From PALSA-505 sp963702235 (GTDB lineage: Bacteria > Actinomycetota > Actinomycetes > Streptosporangiales > Streptosporangiaceae), in NCBI GenBank assembly GCA_963702235.1, contig CAVPBZ010000005.1:62001-126000 (forward strand): a stretch of 64,000 nt of DNA, given 5' to 3'. How positions within the stretch are numbered: the first letter of the stretch is position 1; each line of letters starts with the position of its first letter. Under the pieces are notes generated by a model. The model searched no databases and was not told where the DNA came from. It saw only the letters and a list, made by a program, of their open reading frames with translations. Of the stretch, positions 17,133 to 26,920 are shown in pieces. The position numbers were made by a program, and so were the translations under genes.

Positions 17133-19930
17133 GTGACGGTGAACGTGACGGTCGCGGTGGCGAAGCTCTTCGCGCCGCTGACATACAGAGTGTGGAGTCC
17201 GGGCGTCGCGGTCGCCGGGATCTTGGCGTGCAGGATGACGGTGCCCGTGGCACTGGTTGTGGCCATTGCGATGGGGGCGAAGTCGAAGGTCGCCTGCACC
17301 TTCTCTCCGGCGTAGAAGTTGCGGCCCGTCAGCGTGATGGGCTGGCCTGGAGGGCCCTGCGCGGGTGTCACGCTGGCGACGGCGGGGGTGTAGAGCTCGG
17401 CGGTCGCGGTCGTCGAGCAGCAGTACACCGGGCCGCCGCCGGCGACCAGGAGGTCGCCGTTGGCCAGCAGAGTGGCCGCATGCTGGTAGCGCGGCGTGGT
17501 CATTGACGGGCCGTAGAGCCAGTACCCGTCGAGGTAGTCGTAGAACTCGGTGCTCGCCAGGACGCCACCTCCCGAGCACGACCCGGTGCACCCGCCGGTG
17601 ACCATGACTACCCCGCTGGCGGGCAGCAGCGTGGCGGTCTGACCGACGCGGCCGATGGTCATCGAGCCTGTCATCTTCCACTTACCGGTGGCCGGGTTGT
17701 ACAGCTCCGCGCTCGCGAGCGAGGCCCCTCCGCTGCCCGGCGTGATACCGCCGGCGACCAGGACCTGCCCGTCGGGCAGCAGCGTGGCGGTCTGGCTCTG
17801 CCGGGACACGTTCAGTGACCCGGTCGCGGTCCAGCGGTTGGCCGCCGGGTTGTAGAGCTCGGCCGCAGTGCCGCCGCCGGCGACCAGGACCTGGCCGGTC
17901 GCCAGCAGGGTGGCCGTGCCGAACGTCTGGTCCGCGGTCATCGGGCCGGTGTCGGTCCAGGTCCCTGTCGCCGGGTCGTACACCTCCGCGGTGGACGGGA
18001 ACCCGAGGCCGGTGACCAGCACCTTGCCGCTCGGCAACAGCGTCATCGTGACGCCGTAACCGCCCTGGTGCATCGACCCGGTGGCGTGCCACGTTCCGGT
18101 AGCAGGGTTGTACAGCTCCGCGCTGGACAGGTTGGCGAAGTTGACGCCCTTCCCGCCCGCGACGAGAACCTCGCCGTCGGGCAGCAGCACGGCGGCGTCG
18201 TCCGAGCGGCCGGTGCTGAGGGAGCCGGTGGCGGTGAACGTGCCGGTGGCCGGGTGGTACAGCTCGGCATCGGACAGCGGGTTCCCGGTGATGATGGGCG
18301 AGCCGCCGGCGATGAGCACGTCGCCGTCGCGCAGAAGGGTAGACGTGAAGTTGTTCCTGGCCGCGGACATGGACCCGGTCGGCGTCCAGGTGTTCGGCCC
18401 GGCACCGTATCCGCTGACGGCGGCGCCTTGCGGGCTCTGCGGCGCGTTGTCAGCGATGGACACCAGGGCCGTGCGCAGCCCGGTCGCGGTCGGCCCGAAC
18501 TGGACCGACACCGTGCAGGTCGCGCCAGGGATCAGGGGCGCCTTGGTGCAGGTGGTCGAGCCCAGGAAGTCGCCCGGGTGGCTACCGGACACGTCGACGC
18601 CGCTGACCCTCAGCGCGGCGCTGCCTTCATTGGCGACGGTGTAGCTCTTCGATGCGCTGGTGCTGCCTACCTGCTGCGGGTCGAAGCTGAGCGCGTTCGG
18701 GCTCACATAGACCAGCGGCCCCGGCCCGGCGCGGAAGACCTCGGCCGTTGATAGCGGCTGCCCGTCCGGGCTGGTGCCGCCGGTTACCAGCACCTGGCCG
18801 CTGCCGAGCGTGGTCGCCGTGCCGTCGGCTCGGGCTGTGCTCATCGCGTCAGGCGTGACCCAGATGCCGCGGACCGGCTCGTAGATCTGCGCGCTGGCCG
18901 TCTCGGCGCTGCCTGTGGTATGACCGCCTGTGACGAGGACCCAGCCGTTCTTGAGCAGGGCGGCAGCCTGCCCGTAGCGCTTCGCGGCCATCGGCTGGGT
19001 GACAGTCCAGGTCCCGGTGCCGGGATCGTAAAGCTCGGCGCTGGAGATACTGAACGCACCGCTGCCGAACCCGCCCTCGTTGAGCCCGCCGGCGACCAGG
19101 ATCAGCCCGCTGGGCAACAGGGTGGCGGTCTGCTGCTCGCGCGCCGCGTGCATGGAGCGCGTCGAGGTCCATAGGCCGCTGGCCGGGTTGTAGATCTCGG
19201 CGCTGGCGGTGTCGCTGCAGAAGTCGTCGTCGCAGGTAGTGAAGCCCCCCGTGACGAGCACCGTGCCGTTGTGCAGCAAGGTCGCGGTGTGCTGCATGCG
19301 GCCGGTGTGCATGCTGCCGGTCTTCGCCCAGGTGCCGGTGGCCGGGTTGTAGAGCTCCGCGCTGACCTGGTTGGACAGGAAGCTGCCGGCATCGCAGCCG
19401 TAGTTGGTGCCGTTGCAGGCGCCGCCGGCGACGAGCACCTGGCCGCCGGGAAGCAGGGTGGCGGTGTGCCCGTACCGGGCGTGGCTCATCGGTCCCGTCG
19501 GCGTCCAGGTGCCAGTGGCCGGGTTGTAGAGCTCCGCGCTGCTCAGGCCCGCGCCTTTGCTCGTGCAGCACCCGCCGGCCACCAGCACCTCGCCGCCGGG
19601 CAGCAGGGTGGCGGTAGCGTCGCGGCGCGCGACCGACATGCTGCCGGTCGGGGCGAAGGTGCGCGTCGCCGGGTCGTAGAGTTCGGCGGATGCGCTGCCG
19701 CCGCCGGCGACCAGGACCTTCCCGTCGGTCAGCAGGGTGGCGGTCTGGCCGGTCCTGGCCACCGACATCGGCGTCGCGGTGGGCGCCCAGGTGTTCGCGG
19801 TCCCGGTGGCCTTCGCGGCAGGTGCCGCGGGCGCCGCTGTCGCGGCTGCGGCGCCGGACACCGCGAGCACGGATCCGGTGATTAAGGCGGCGAGGCGGAA
19901 AGCGATCCGGTGCGAGATGGACGAGCTCAT
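17129..19930 (-). CDS. Large secreted kelch-repeat protein with choice-of-anchor and IPT/TIG domains
   Basis: 933 aa from ATG 19930 (MSSSISHRIAFRLAALITGS), a signal peptide ending in an Ala-rich region. Residues about 45-430 hold repeated kelch blades of the form TATLLPDGxVLVAGG followed by SAELYNPATGTW. A choice-of-anchor-D-like beta-sandwich follows (LSFDPQQVGSTSASKSYTV, about 445-545), then a second set of kelch blades, and at the end an IPT/TIG-like immunoglobulin domain (TPAQGPPGQPITLTGRNF). Two beta-propellers joined by a sandwich suggest extracellular carbohydrate or protein binding. No membrane anchor or sortase motif is seen at the C-terminus. Confidence 0.88.
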   Translation of the reverse strand: MSSSISHRIAFRLAALITGSVLAVSGAAAATAAPAAPAAKATGTANTWAPTATPMSVARTGQTATLLTDGKVLVAGGGSASAELYDPATRTFAPTGSMSVARRDATATLLPGGEVLVAGGCCTSKGAGLSSAELYNPATGTWTPTGPMSHARYGHTATLLPGGQVLVAGGACNGTNYGCDAGSFLSNQVSAELYNPATGTWAKTGSMHTGRMQHTATLLHNGTVLVTGGFTTCDDDFCSDTASAEIYNPASGLWTSTRSMHAAREQQTATLLPSGLILVAGGLNEGGFGSGAFSISSAELYDPGTGTWTVTQPMAAKRYGQAAALLKNGWVLVTGGHTTGSAETASAQIYEPVRGIWVTPDAMSTARADGTATTLGSGQVLVTGGTSPDGQPLSTAEVFRAGPGPLVYVSPNALSFDPQQVGSTSASKSYTVANEGSAALRVSGVDVSGSHPGDFLGSTTCTKAPLIPGATCTVSVQFGPTATGLRTALVSIADNAPQSPQGAAVSGYGAGPNTWTPTGSMSAARNNFTSTLLRDGDVLIAGGSPIITGNPLSDAELYHPATGTFTATGSLSTGRSDDAAVLLPDGEVLVAGGKGVNFANLSSAELYNPATGTWHATGSMHQGGYGVTMTLLPSGKVLVTGLGFPSTAEVYDPATGTWTDTGPMTADQTFGTATLLATGQVLVAGGGTAAELYNPAANRWTATGSLNVSRQSQTATLLPDGQVLVAGGITPGSGGASLASAELYNPATGKWKMTGSMTIGRVGQTATLLPASGVVMVTGGCTGSCSGGGVLASTEFYDYLDGYWLYGPSMTTPRYQHAATLLANGDLLVAGGGPVYCCSTTATAELYTPAVASVTPAQGPPGQPITLTGRNFYAGEKVQATFDFAPIAMATTSATGTVILHAKIPATATPGLHTLYVSGAKSFATATVTFTVT

Positions 19931-20244
19931 GGCCCCCGCCTTTCCAGGCTGCGAGGCCGCTCGGGCGACGCGGCAACCACCGGGCCCAGGACCGCCCCCG
20001 CAAGGCGAGTATCGTCCCGCAAGCCCCACAGATCTAGAGAAACCCGGCATATTCACCTCGGGCTCGCTTCGCCTTCATCCCCGCCGACGGCGAACCATGA
20101 TCGATCGCATCCGATCGTCCCGTCGGACCGGGAGCCCGGTACACCTCCGGCCTGGCACGATAGTGTCGTGCACCGAGATCCCTGCCGCGTGACTCGGCCA
20201 GACGGCCGTCTGTGCGTCTGCGCAAGTAAGCTAGGGTCTCGCGG
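19931..20244. other. Intergenic region upstream of the kelch gene and tRNA-Arg
   Basis: 314 bp without a convincing gene. It should hold the divergent promoters of the kelch gene and the tRNA. A small hairpin lies at 20155-20171 (6 bp arms GCACGA/TCGTGC). A TAGGGT at 20232-20237 is placed suitably as a -10 box for the tRNA at 20245. Confidence 0.4.
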
Positions 20245-20320
20245 GCCCCGATAGCTCAGTGGATAGAGCGGCTGCCTCCTAAGCAGTAGGCCGCAGGTTC
20301 GAATCCTGCTCGGGGCGCCA
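20245..20320 (+). tRNA. tRNA-Arg (anticodon CCU), CCA encoded
   Basis: A 73-nt cloverleaf with encoded CCA at 20318-20320. Acceptor GCCCCGA pairs with TCGGGGC; D-arm GCTC/GAGC; anticodon arm GCTGC/GCAGT with loop CTCCTAA (anticodon CCT, reading AGG); T-arm GCAGG/CCTGC with the TTCGAAT loop. Integrase genes often target this tRNA in actinomycetes, and an integrase remnant begins 37 nt downstream. Confidence 0.97.
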
Positions 20321-20356
20321 GCCAAAATCCCCAGCTCAGAGCGCATGCGGCCGGTG

Positions 20357-20964
20357 TCATTCAGGGTCTCTCACGAAGCGCTTGTGCGGCGCCGTCCCAC
20401 TTTCGTGCCAGATACCCTGGCGGCGCCCGACCGTCTTGATCGCCCTGAGCCAGTCCCGGCGGAAGTTACCGTGCCGCAGGGGAGTGCCGGTCGGGCTCGT
20501 GAAGACGAGTCCCTTCGTCCCCCTGCGCGGCGAAGCAGGACAGGTGCCAGCGCAGCTCGGGAACGATCACGTCAGGGATCGGCACGACCTGCTGGCCCGC
20601 GTCCGACTTCGGCGGCCCGAACGCATACCCACCGCCAGGCAGCTCAGTCAGCGACTGCTCGACCCGGACCATGCCCGCGTCCAGGTCAACATGCCTGCGG
20701 CGCAACGTGGCCAGCTCACCCCAGCGCAAACTGCCGAAAGTTCCGAGCAGGACGAGCACGCGATAGCGCTGATCGACGGTCTCGGCCAGGGCGTAAACCT
20801 GAGCGATCGTGAGCACCGGCCGTTCCGGGGATTTCTCCTGCCCGGCACCCTTGATCCGGCACGGGTTTCGGCGGATCGCCCCATCATCAACGGCGGTGTT
20901 CAGAACAGCCTTGAGCAACCGGCACGCTTTGGCCAGGGTCACGGCGCCGACATCGGAATCAAGC
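20357..20964 (-). pseudogene. Tyrosine-recombinase (phage-type) integrase remnant
   Basis: Remnant of a site-specific integrase. One frame from about 20964 gives the end of the core-binding domain (LLKAVLNTAVDDGAIRRNPC) and the start of the catalytic domain, with the first catalytic Arg in FGSLRWGELATL. Near 20500 the frame shifts and continues as GLVFTSPTGTPLRHGNFRRD to a stop at 20357. The N-terminal SAM-like part and the C-terminal HxxR/Tyr active-site box are missing, so it is inactive. Its place beside tRNA-Arg identifies the right side as a former integrative element. Confidence 0.8.
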
Positions 20965-21060
20965 GGCGCCGCTGCGCGGCGCCGGGTCCGGCGCTCCCCG
21001 CGCCGGGCTCTGGCCTTGGCGAGGCCCCGCCCGGCGCGCCCGCGCCGTCCCACAGCCCGC

Positions 21061-21457
21061 CGCCGGGCGGGTTGAGGGTGGCGGGCTCATGGGCTGGCCA
21101 GGTGTGCGGGCGGCTGGGTGGTGGCTTGTTCGCGCTGGCATCGGTTCTGGTCCTGGCCGCCGCCTCGTGGGCGCGGCGGTGGTCGCCGCGATCGGCTGAT
21201 GCCGGGCCCTGTACCGGTCCCCGCCTGCCGGAGGGTGGCGGCTGCGTGGGGGAGGCACGGCCGGGCGGCGGTGGATAGTGTCCGGCGGGTTGGCCACGCT
21301 GCGGTGGTTGCTGATCCTGCGGGCGGGACGGTCCCCGGGCTAGCGCAGCCCGGCTAGTGGGGTGGGTGGCCGCTTGGTGCGGGGCGCCTGTCAGTCCGGG
21401 TCTCGCGGCCGCCGGCCCGGCCCGCCCGCATTATAGGGGTTAATAGTGATTTGCGGG
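21061..21457. other. Gap between integrase remnant and IS element
   Basis: About 400 bp, GC-rich at the left and more AT-rich just before the IS element. Short frames contain a hydrophobic stretch (LFALASVLVLAAASW) but no start, codon pattern or family similarity that I trust. Nothing can be assigned. Confidence 0.3.
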
Positions 21458-22503
21458 ACTAGATGATTAATTCCAAGGGGTCGGACACGGCGTGTCGGGT
21501 CATGCTGGCGGAGAAGGGTGTCCAGGATCGGCGTTGCTAACCCAGCGTCGAACCCGGAGGCCCTCGTGGACGCCGACCTGGACACCCCCGCTACCGCACT
21601 GTACGTCAGGACCGATGACCTGCTGAAGGAATCGCCGCAGCTCGCGCCGTATCGCCCGAAGGTGGGCATCGGGCGAAGCTGACCGACGCCGGGCTGGTCA
21701 CGCTGGCGGTCATCCAGGCCTTACCGGGGTTCACCTCCGAGGCGCGGTGGCTGCGGCACGCCCGCGCGCAGCTGCGGCACCTGTTCCCCTGCCTGCCTCA
21801 GCAGCCTGGTTACAACAAGCGGCTGCGCGCCGCGGCATCGCTGATCCGGCACCGCATCCGGGTCCTGGCGGCCGATACCGGCGCCTGGACCGATGACGTG
21901 TGGGTGGTCGATTCCACCCCGGTCGAGTGCGGCCGTTCCCGGGAGACCGCCAGGCGTTCTGACCTGGCCGGATGGGCCGAGTACGGGTATTGCGCCAGTC
22001 ACTCGCGCTACTTCTGGGGGCTGCGGCTGCACCTGGTCTGCACCTTGCAGGGACTGCCCGTCGCGTTCGCCCTGGCCGGCGCGAAGGCCGACGAACGCGA
22101 GGTGCTGGCCGGCATGCTCACCGCCGACCCGGACCTGGCTGCACCCCCGGCCCGGCCAGATCCTCATCGGGGACAAGAACTACTACGGGACCGTCTTCGA
22201 GGCCACCATGGCCGGCGCCGGGATCCGGCTGCTGCGCCCGGCCCGCAAGGGCGAGCCGGAACGGGCCGGCGCCCAGTTCTTCAAACCGCTGCGACAGCTC
22301 ATCGAGTCGATCAACTACACCTTCAAGGGCCAGCTCGACCTGGAACACCACGGCGGCCACACCCCCCAGGGCGTGACCGTCCGCGTCCTGCAGCGCATCC
22401 TCGCCCTGACCGCCGCCATCTGGCACAACGACCGAGCCGGACAGCCCATCAAACGCTCGCTCCTGGCCTATGACCACTCACCCCTTGGAATAGGTCATCT
22501 AGT
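21458..22503 (+). mobile_element. IS982-like insertion sequence, degenerate
   Basis: 1046 bp bounded by 24 bp inverted repeats at 21458-21481 and 22480-22503 that match at 21 of 24 positions (outer ACTAGATGA, inner ATTCCAAGGGGT). The length and the encoded transposase fit the IS982 family. No clear target-site duplication is visible, and the transposase gene is frameshifted, so the element is probably immobile on its own. Confidence 0.82.
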
Positions 22504-22525
22504 GGGGGGTTGTCGGGCTGGTTAG
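21566..22525 (+). pseudogene. IS982-family transposase, frameshifted
   Basis: GTG 21566 with GGAGG 5 nt upstream. Frame 1 (DLDTPATALYVRTDDLLKES) stops near 21682; the next frame carries the DDE-domain start (VWVVDSTPVECGRSRE and WGLRLHLVC); a second shift near 22150 leads to GQILIGDKNYYG and INYTFKGQLDLEHHGGHTP, ending outside the right inverted repeat at 22525. The DDE residues appear to be present, but at least two frameshifts break the gene. Family assignment rests on the IGDKxYxG and C-terminal motifs. Confidence 0.8.
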
Positions 22526-22619
22526 GATAAGCAGGGAAATTTGCTGGCGGCAGGTTTGCTGGCGTGCATCGCGGTGGCCTGCCGGGTGCTGGCGCCGTGG
22601 CCGGGAAGCGGGTGGGGTC

Positions 22620-24399
22620 ATGTCCGGACCAGGGGGCACCGCGCGGCGTGCTGGCCCGGCCGGTGCGATGCGGCCGGGAGTGGCCCGGCCGCGCAGGCGG
22701 CCGGTGGTGGCCGCGGCGGCGGCGCTGGCGTTGATCCTGCCGCTGGTCGTGGCGCCCCCCGCGGGGGGCCGCCACGACCTACCCGGTGACCGCCACCATC
22801 GGCGTGGGCAGCGGCCCGGGTGGCGTGGCCGTCAACCCGGCTACCGGCACCGTCTACGTGGCCAACTTTTACAGCAATACGGTGTCGGTGATCAGCGAGG
22901 CCAGCGACACGGTTACCAACACCATCTCCGTGGGCAGTGAACCGGCCGCCGTGGCCGTCAACCCGGCGGGTACTGGCACCGTGTACGTGGCCAACGTCGG
23001 CGACAACACGGTGTCGGTGATCAGCGAGGCCAGCGACACGGTCACCGCCACCATCGCCGTGGGCAGCGAACCGTATGCTGTGGCCGCCGACCCGGCTACC
23101 GGCACCGTCTACGTGGGCAACTTCTACAGCAATACGGTGTCGGTGATCAGCGAGGCCAGCGACACGGTCACCGCCACCATCCCCGTGGGCAGCTACCCCT
23201 CTGCCGTGGCCGCCGACCCAGCTACCGGCACCGTCTACGCGACCAACGAGGGCGACAACACGGTGTCGGTGATCAGCGAGGCCACCGACACGGTCACCGC
23301 CACCATCCCCGTGGGCAGCAACTACGGCCGCGGGTATGCCGTGGCCGCCGACCCGGCTACCGGCAGCGTCTACGTAGCCAACGAGGGCGACAGCACGGTG
23401 TCGGTGATCAGCGAGGTCAGCGACACCGTCACCGCCACGATCGGCGTGGGCACCACCCCCTCTGCCGTGGCCGCCGACCCGGCTACAGGCACCGTCTACG
23501 TGGCCAACTTCGGCAGCTACACGGTGTCGGTGATCAGCGAGGCCAGCGACACCGTCACCGCCACCATCGGCGTGGGCGCCACCCCGGCTGGCGTGGCCGC
23601 CGACCCGGCTGCCGGCGCCGTCTACGTGGCCGACTCCGATGACAATACGGTGTCGGTGATCTCGCCGCAGACCTCCACCAGCACCACGGTGTCGGCTCCG
23701 GCCAGCGGCACGACCGGGACGGCGATTCCGGCCAGCGCGATCAGCGCCACGCTGGCCGGGGCGACCAGCAACGCCACCGGCACCATCACCTTCACCGTGT
23801 TCGGCCCGCAATCGGCGCCGCCCGCCAGCTGCACCAGCGGCGGCAGCACCGTCGGCACCGCCACGGTCGCCGGGCCCGGCAGCTACCACCCCGCAGCCGG
23901 GTACACGCCCGCCAATCCCGGGACCTACTGGTGGTATGCCAGCTACAGCGGCTACACCCAGAACCTGCCCTCGGCCAGCAGTTGCGGCACCGGCATGACC
24001 TCCACCGCGGTCACCTCCCCGGCCGCGCCGGTGCACATCACCCACATCGCCGCGGCCGCCAACAGCCACCGGCAGGCCGCCGCCGGGGTGACCTTCACCG
24101 GCGGTGACCCCAGCGCGGGCATCTCCCAGTTCAGCGGCACCATCGCCTGGGGCGACGGCACCACTACCGCCATCCCCCAGCGCAACTTCGTCACGGTGCC
24201 CCAGCGCTATGGCGGCGGATATGCTGCCGGTGACACGCACACCTACACTCACGGCGGCAGCTACACCGTCACCGTCACCATCACCGACACCAGCGGCGCG
24301 TCCGCCGCCAAATCCACCACCCTCAGAGTGCCCGGGAACGGCCACGCCCTTCTCCGCCAGGTCCTCGGCGGCATCCTGGGCCTGCTCGGCGTCCTCTGA
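22620..24399 (+). pseudogene. Secreted seven-blade YVTN beta-propeller protein, frameshifted near the signal peptide
   Basis: ATG 22620 starts a signal peptide (RPVVAAAAALALILPLVV), but the frame is lost in a C6/G6 stretch at about 22754-22768. From 22770 the next frame runs intact to 24399 (GTG 22786 is its first start codon). The mature part has seven YVTN blades of about 42 residues (TVYVANxxxNTVSVISEASD), an Ig-like domain, a PKD-like domain (FSGTIAWGDGTTT, HTYTHGGSYTVTVTITD) and a short hydrophobic tail (LRQVLGGILGLLGVL). One extra base in the homopolymer would restore about 590 aa. An extracellular binding role is likely; loss, sequence error or slippage-based switching cannot be told apart. 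Confidence 0.75.
22786..23660 (+). repeat. Seven tandem ~126 bp repeats encoding YVTN propeller blades
   Basis: Near-identical DNA units of about 126 bp (one is 135 bp), each containing the block GGTGTCGGTGATCAGCGAGG. The high nucleotide identity suggests recent expansion or gene conversion between blades. Confidence 0.8.
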
Positions 24400-25164
24400 C
24401 CGCAAGCGGGGACTCATCCTCCTCGCGGTTCGATCATCTCGGCCGAATCCGCCGGGCCAACGCCACGCCGCTGCGCGGTCGCTTCGCGTGCCTGGACCCG
24501 GCAGCCCCGGCCCGAGGGGTGGCAGCTGCGAGAAGGAAGGGACCAGAACAGGCACCAGCGCCGGTGAGCAGCAAATCGAGCAGCAACGCCGCTGTACAGC
24601 CTCGGACGACACCGTCCGGAACGCATGTGATCGTCGCAGGGCGGCCGACAGGTGAAACGGATTCGGACGGTCTCCACAATGACCGAGCCTGTCTCTTAAT
24701 CCGCGGGTCCGCGCGTGCCCGCCGCGTGCCCTATCGAGCGGTCCACCACGGGGGCTGAAGGTCACTCGCGGACAGCGCGCCAGATAGCAAAACACCATCC
24801 GAGGACATCTGCGATCAACGTAGCCAGCGGGGGTGAGGGCAGCCGCAGGTCCGCTGGTGAAGCAAAGAGACCTCCGTGCGGCCATAGCCATCGCGCACAA
24901 GTGCGAGCTCGTCCGCTTAGCCATCATGAAGAGTCAGGTAGCCCGTGCGCCTGCTCTGCTACAGGCCAGTTCAGTTCAAGTTGCCGATTCCGTACCGGCT
25001 CACCAGGCGGAATCGAGTGGCCTAGACGCGCGCAGAACGACTGTTCGGGCTCGGCCTTACGCTACGCCTATACCGGCAACCGGCGCCCCTGGAAGGCGCA
25101 TTCCAGGACATTTCCAGGGTCGTGCCAATGGCCTGCCTGGCGGGGCAGGCCATTGGTAGTTGGC
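24400..25164. other. Gene-free stretch inside the decayed island
   Basis: About 765 bp. Short frames on both strands show no conserved motif, no plausible start and no typical codon pattern. GC content is lower than in neighbouring genes (for example 24890-25060). I see only the strong hairpin at 25125-25156 at its right end. Confidence 0.4.
25125..25156 (-). terminator. Strong 13 bp hairpin, probable terminator
   Basis: Perfect 13 bp inverted repeat (CCAATGGCCTGCC and its complement) with a 6 nt loop, starting 9 nt after the stop of the minus-strand YVTN fragment. No U-tract is evident, which is common in high-GC actinobacteria. Confidence 0.6.
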
Positions 25165-25275
25165 TTATCGGATCGCGGGGATGATCGAGACGGTGTTGTC
25201 GCCGTTGGCGGTATAGATGGTTCCGGCTGCGGGGTCGATGGCGACGGCACCGGGCACCCCGCCCAGCCGAGCCGC
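25165..25275 (-). pseudogene. C-terminal fragment of a second YVTN propeller protein
   Basis: The minus strand encodes GVPGAVAIDPAAGTIYTANG followed by DNTVSIIPAIR and TAA at 25165-25167, a terminal YVTN blade like those at 22786-23660 but clearly diverged. No start or further blades are found upstream, so it is a remnant. The hairpin at 25125-25156 is placed as its terminator. Confidence 0.65.
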
Positions 25276-25404
25276 AAGCCTCCTAATCGTCCTGATTCAG
25301 GAGCACTTGTCCGTTCAGGCGCGCCCGCTCGCCCACATTCTCCTGAGGGCCAAGCAGACGACTAGCAGGGCCGCCGGTCGCGGAGATTGGTTAGTCCGGT
25401 CCCT

Positions 25405-25745
25405 CTGGGGCGCTGGCTGTCTGGCCTGGTCCCGCAACGCCCGGGCCGGAGCCAGCGCTGGCCTCGATGACGGAGATCCCGGTGCCACCGTCGCGGTGAT
25501 GGCGGCCAGCCGCTCGCGGTCCAGCCGCAAGCCCTTATTCCGCCGGGTCGCCCCGGCTGCGACGCCGGGGACCGGGCAGAAGAGGGCCTGCTCGTTGCCG
25601 GACAGCAGGGCCGGGGCGCCCTCCCGGCGGCGGATCCCAATCCATGGGGCCGGGCCGCCGCCCGGGTAGCCCGTGTACAGGATGATCTGCTCCACGTCCG
25701 TCCACGGCACGAACGTGGCCGGGCGGGACGTCAGGGGTAATGCTG
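25405..25745 (-). pseudogene. Fragment of a hypothetical actinobacterial protein
   Basis: A coherent peptide (FVPWTDVEQIILYTG, then PVPGVAAGATRRNKGLRLDR and LAAITATVAPG) is readable, then a frame change gives ISVIEASAGSGPGVAGP. It resembles hypothetical proteins I recall from related actinomycetes but has no clear start. No function can be given. It abuts the broken membrane protein at 25731. Confidence 0.45.
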
Positions 25746-26340
25746 ACGACCGAGGGTGATGCCCGCATGGTCGGCGCGGAGCGGGTATCCCTTGAAGAAC
25801 GCGCGGGAGGCCGGGCGCCACAGCAGCCACACCACGGCCAGGCCGGTCAGCCAGGTCACCCAGGCGAGGAACACCGACAGCACGCCATGCTCACCCTGCA
25901 GCTCATCCGTCGCCAGGACGACCAGCACCGTGGACAGGATGCGTGCCCAGTTCCTGCCCTGGCCGACCGCCCGCGCCATCCACAGCCACAGGGCGATCGG
26001 GACCAGGCCGAAGGCCACTATCACCAGCGTGATGGTGAGCGGGGTCGCGGTGAGGGGGTGCCCGCGGAACCGCCCGATGCTGTGGATGTCGCCGATGAAG
26101 GGCAGCACGGCGATCAGGAGCCGCAGGCCGCAGCAGGTCGACCGGCTGGCCGGCGGACGGGCCGGGCTGACGCATGGTGGCCTGTGCCGCGGCTGTGGCG
26201 TACGTGGCCGGATCGACGGCGATCGCGGCGACCAGCCGGGCGCGGGCCGCGTCCAGCTCGGCAGGGGCGGGCAGCGGCGTCTCGCGGGCCAGTTCCCGGA
26301 GCAACTCCATCTCATTCATCGGTCGTGAGCTCTCATTCAT
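25731..26340 (-). pseudogene. Broken partner gene of the sigma-factor remnant (anti-sigma-like head, membrane tail)
   Basis: ATG 26340, 26319 or 26310 begins MNEMELLRELARETPLPAPA, the start of small proteins encoded just downstream of ECF sigma genes in actinomycetes. After about 55 residues the frame is lost; another frame carries membrane helices (LTITLVIVAFGLVPIALWLW, LAWVTWLTGLAVVWLLW) to a stop at 25731. The two parts may be one frameshifted gene or a fusion of two remnants. Confidence 0.6.
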
Positions 26341-26352
26341 TGGTCGTGAGCT
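26311..26352. repeat. Tandem duplication of a 21 bp unit
   Basis: Two copies, 26311-26331 and 26332-26352, differing at one base. It covers the junction between the sigma-factor stop and the next start and duplicates the codons SSRPMNE, creating two nearly equal start sites. Confidence 0.8.
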
Positions 26353-26920
26353 CCTCATACGTTGCCCCCGCTTCGGTACCGGCCAGGACCTGGCGCACCT
26401 TGGTGCGGGCCCGGTGCAGCCTGGACTGCACCGTCCCCACCGGGATGTCCAGCGCCCGCGACACCGCCTGATAGGTCAGCTGCTCCCAGGCGATGAGCAG
26501 CAGCACATCCCGGTCACCGGCCGCAAGCGCCGCCAGCGCCGCGTCCAGCAGCGGGCGCATCGCCTGGGCCGTGACATCGGCAGCTACCCGGTCGGCGTGA
26601 CCGGGAACCTCAGGCTCAGCCATGGCGGCCTGGCTGATCCGGTACTGGCGCCTGGTCCCGGCGATGCTGGCCGACCAGGTTGGTGGCGATCCCGTACAGC
26701 CAGGGCCGGGCATCCGAATGGCTCAGGTCGCAGCGGTCCCGCTTGGCGAACGCGGCCAGGAACGTCTCGGCGACGAGGTCATCGGCAACCTGGCGGTCGG
26801 TGCGCCGGGCAAGGTAGCGGTGGATGTGCGGGCGTGCCTGTCGAACAGGACCGCGAACCGCTCCGGCTCCTGCCAGGAACCCTCAATGAGTACGTGGCCC
26901 GGCACGCAAGCTAAGGTCAC
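26333..26920 (-). pseudogene. ECF sigma factor remnant
   Basis: Starts at GTG 26920 (MTLACVPGHVLIEGSWQEPE). Region 2 is readable across a frame change near 26850 as HIHRYLARRTDRQVADDLVA and RPWLYGIATNLVGQHRRDQ; a second change near 26655 leads to region 4, DRDVLLLIAWEQLTYQAVSR and PVGTVQSRLHRAR. All parts of a sigma-70 ECF factor are there, but two shifts break it. It lies just upstream of its broken partner gene, so a former sigma/membrane-regulator pair has decayed. Confidence 0.75.

Noticed and set aside
20290..20320. Second attachment-site copy of the tRNA-Arg 3' end
   Set aside because: I found no repeat of the T-arm/acceptor sequence elsewhere in the window, so the right end of the former element cannot be set.
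21451..22510. Target-site duplication of the IS982-like element
   Set aside because: The flanking bases (TTGCGGG left, GGGGGGT right) do not form a convincing direct repeat.
22618..24927. Long minus-strand frame of 769 aa rich in Ala, Asp, His and Arg
   Set aside because: Antisense shadow of the repetitive YVTN gene; its repeats mirror the plus-strand blades and it has no family features.
24414..24927. Short frames of 87 and 81 aa on the minus strand
   Set aside because: No ribosome site, no conserved pattern and unusual amino-acid content; treated as chance.
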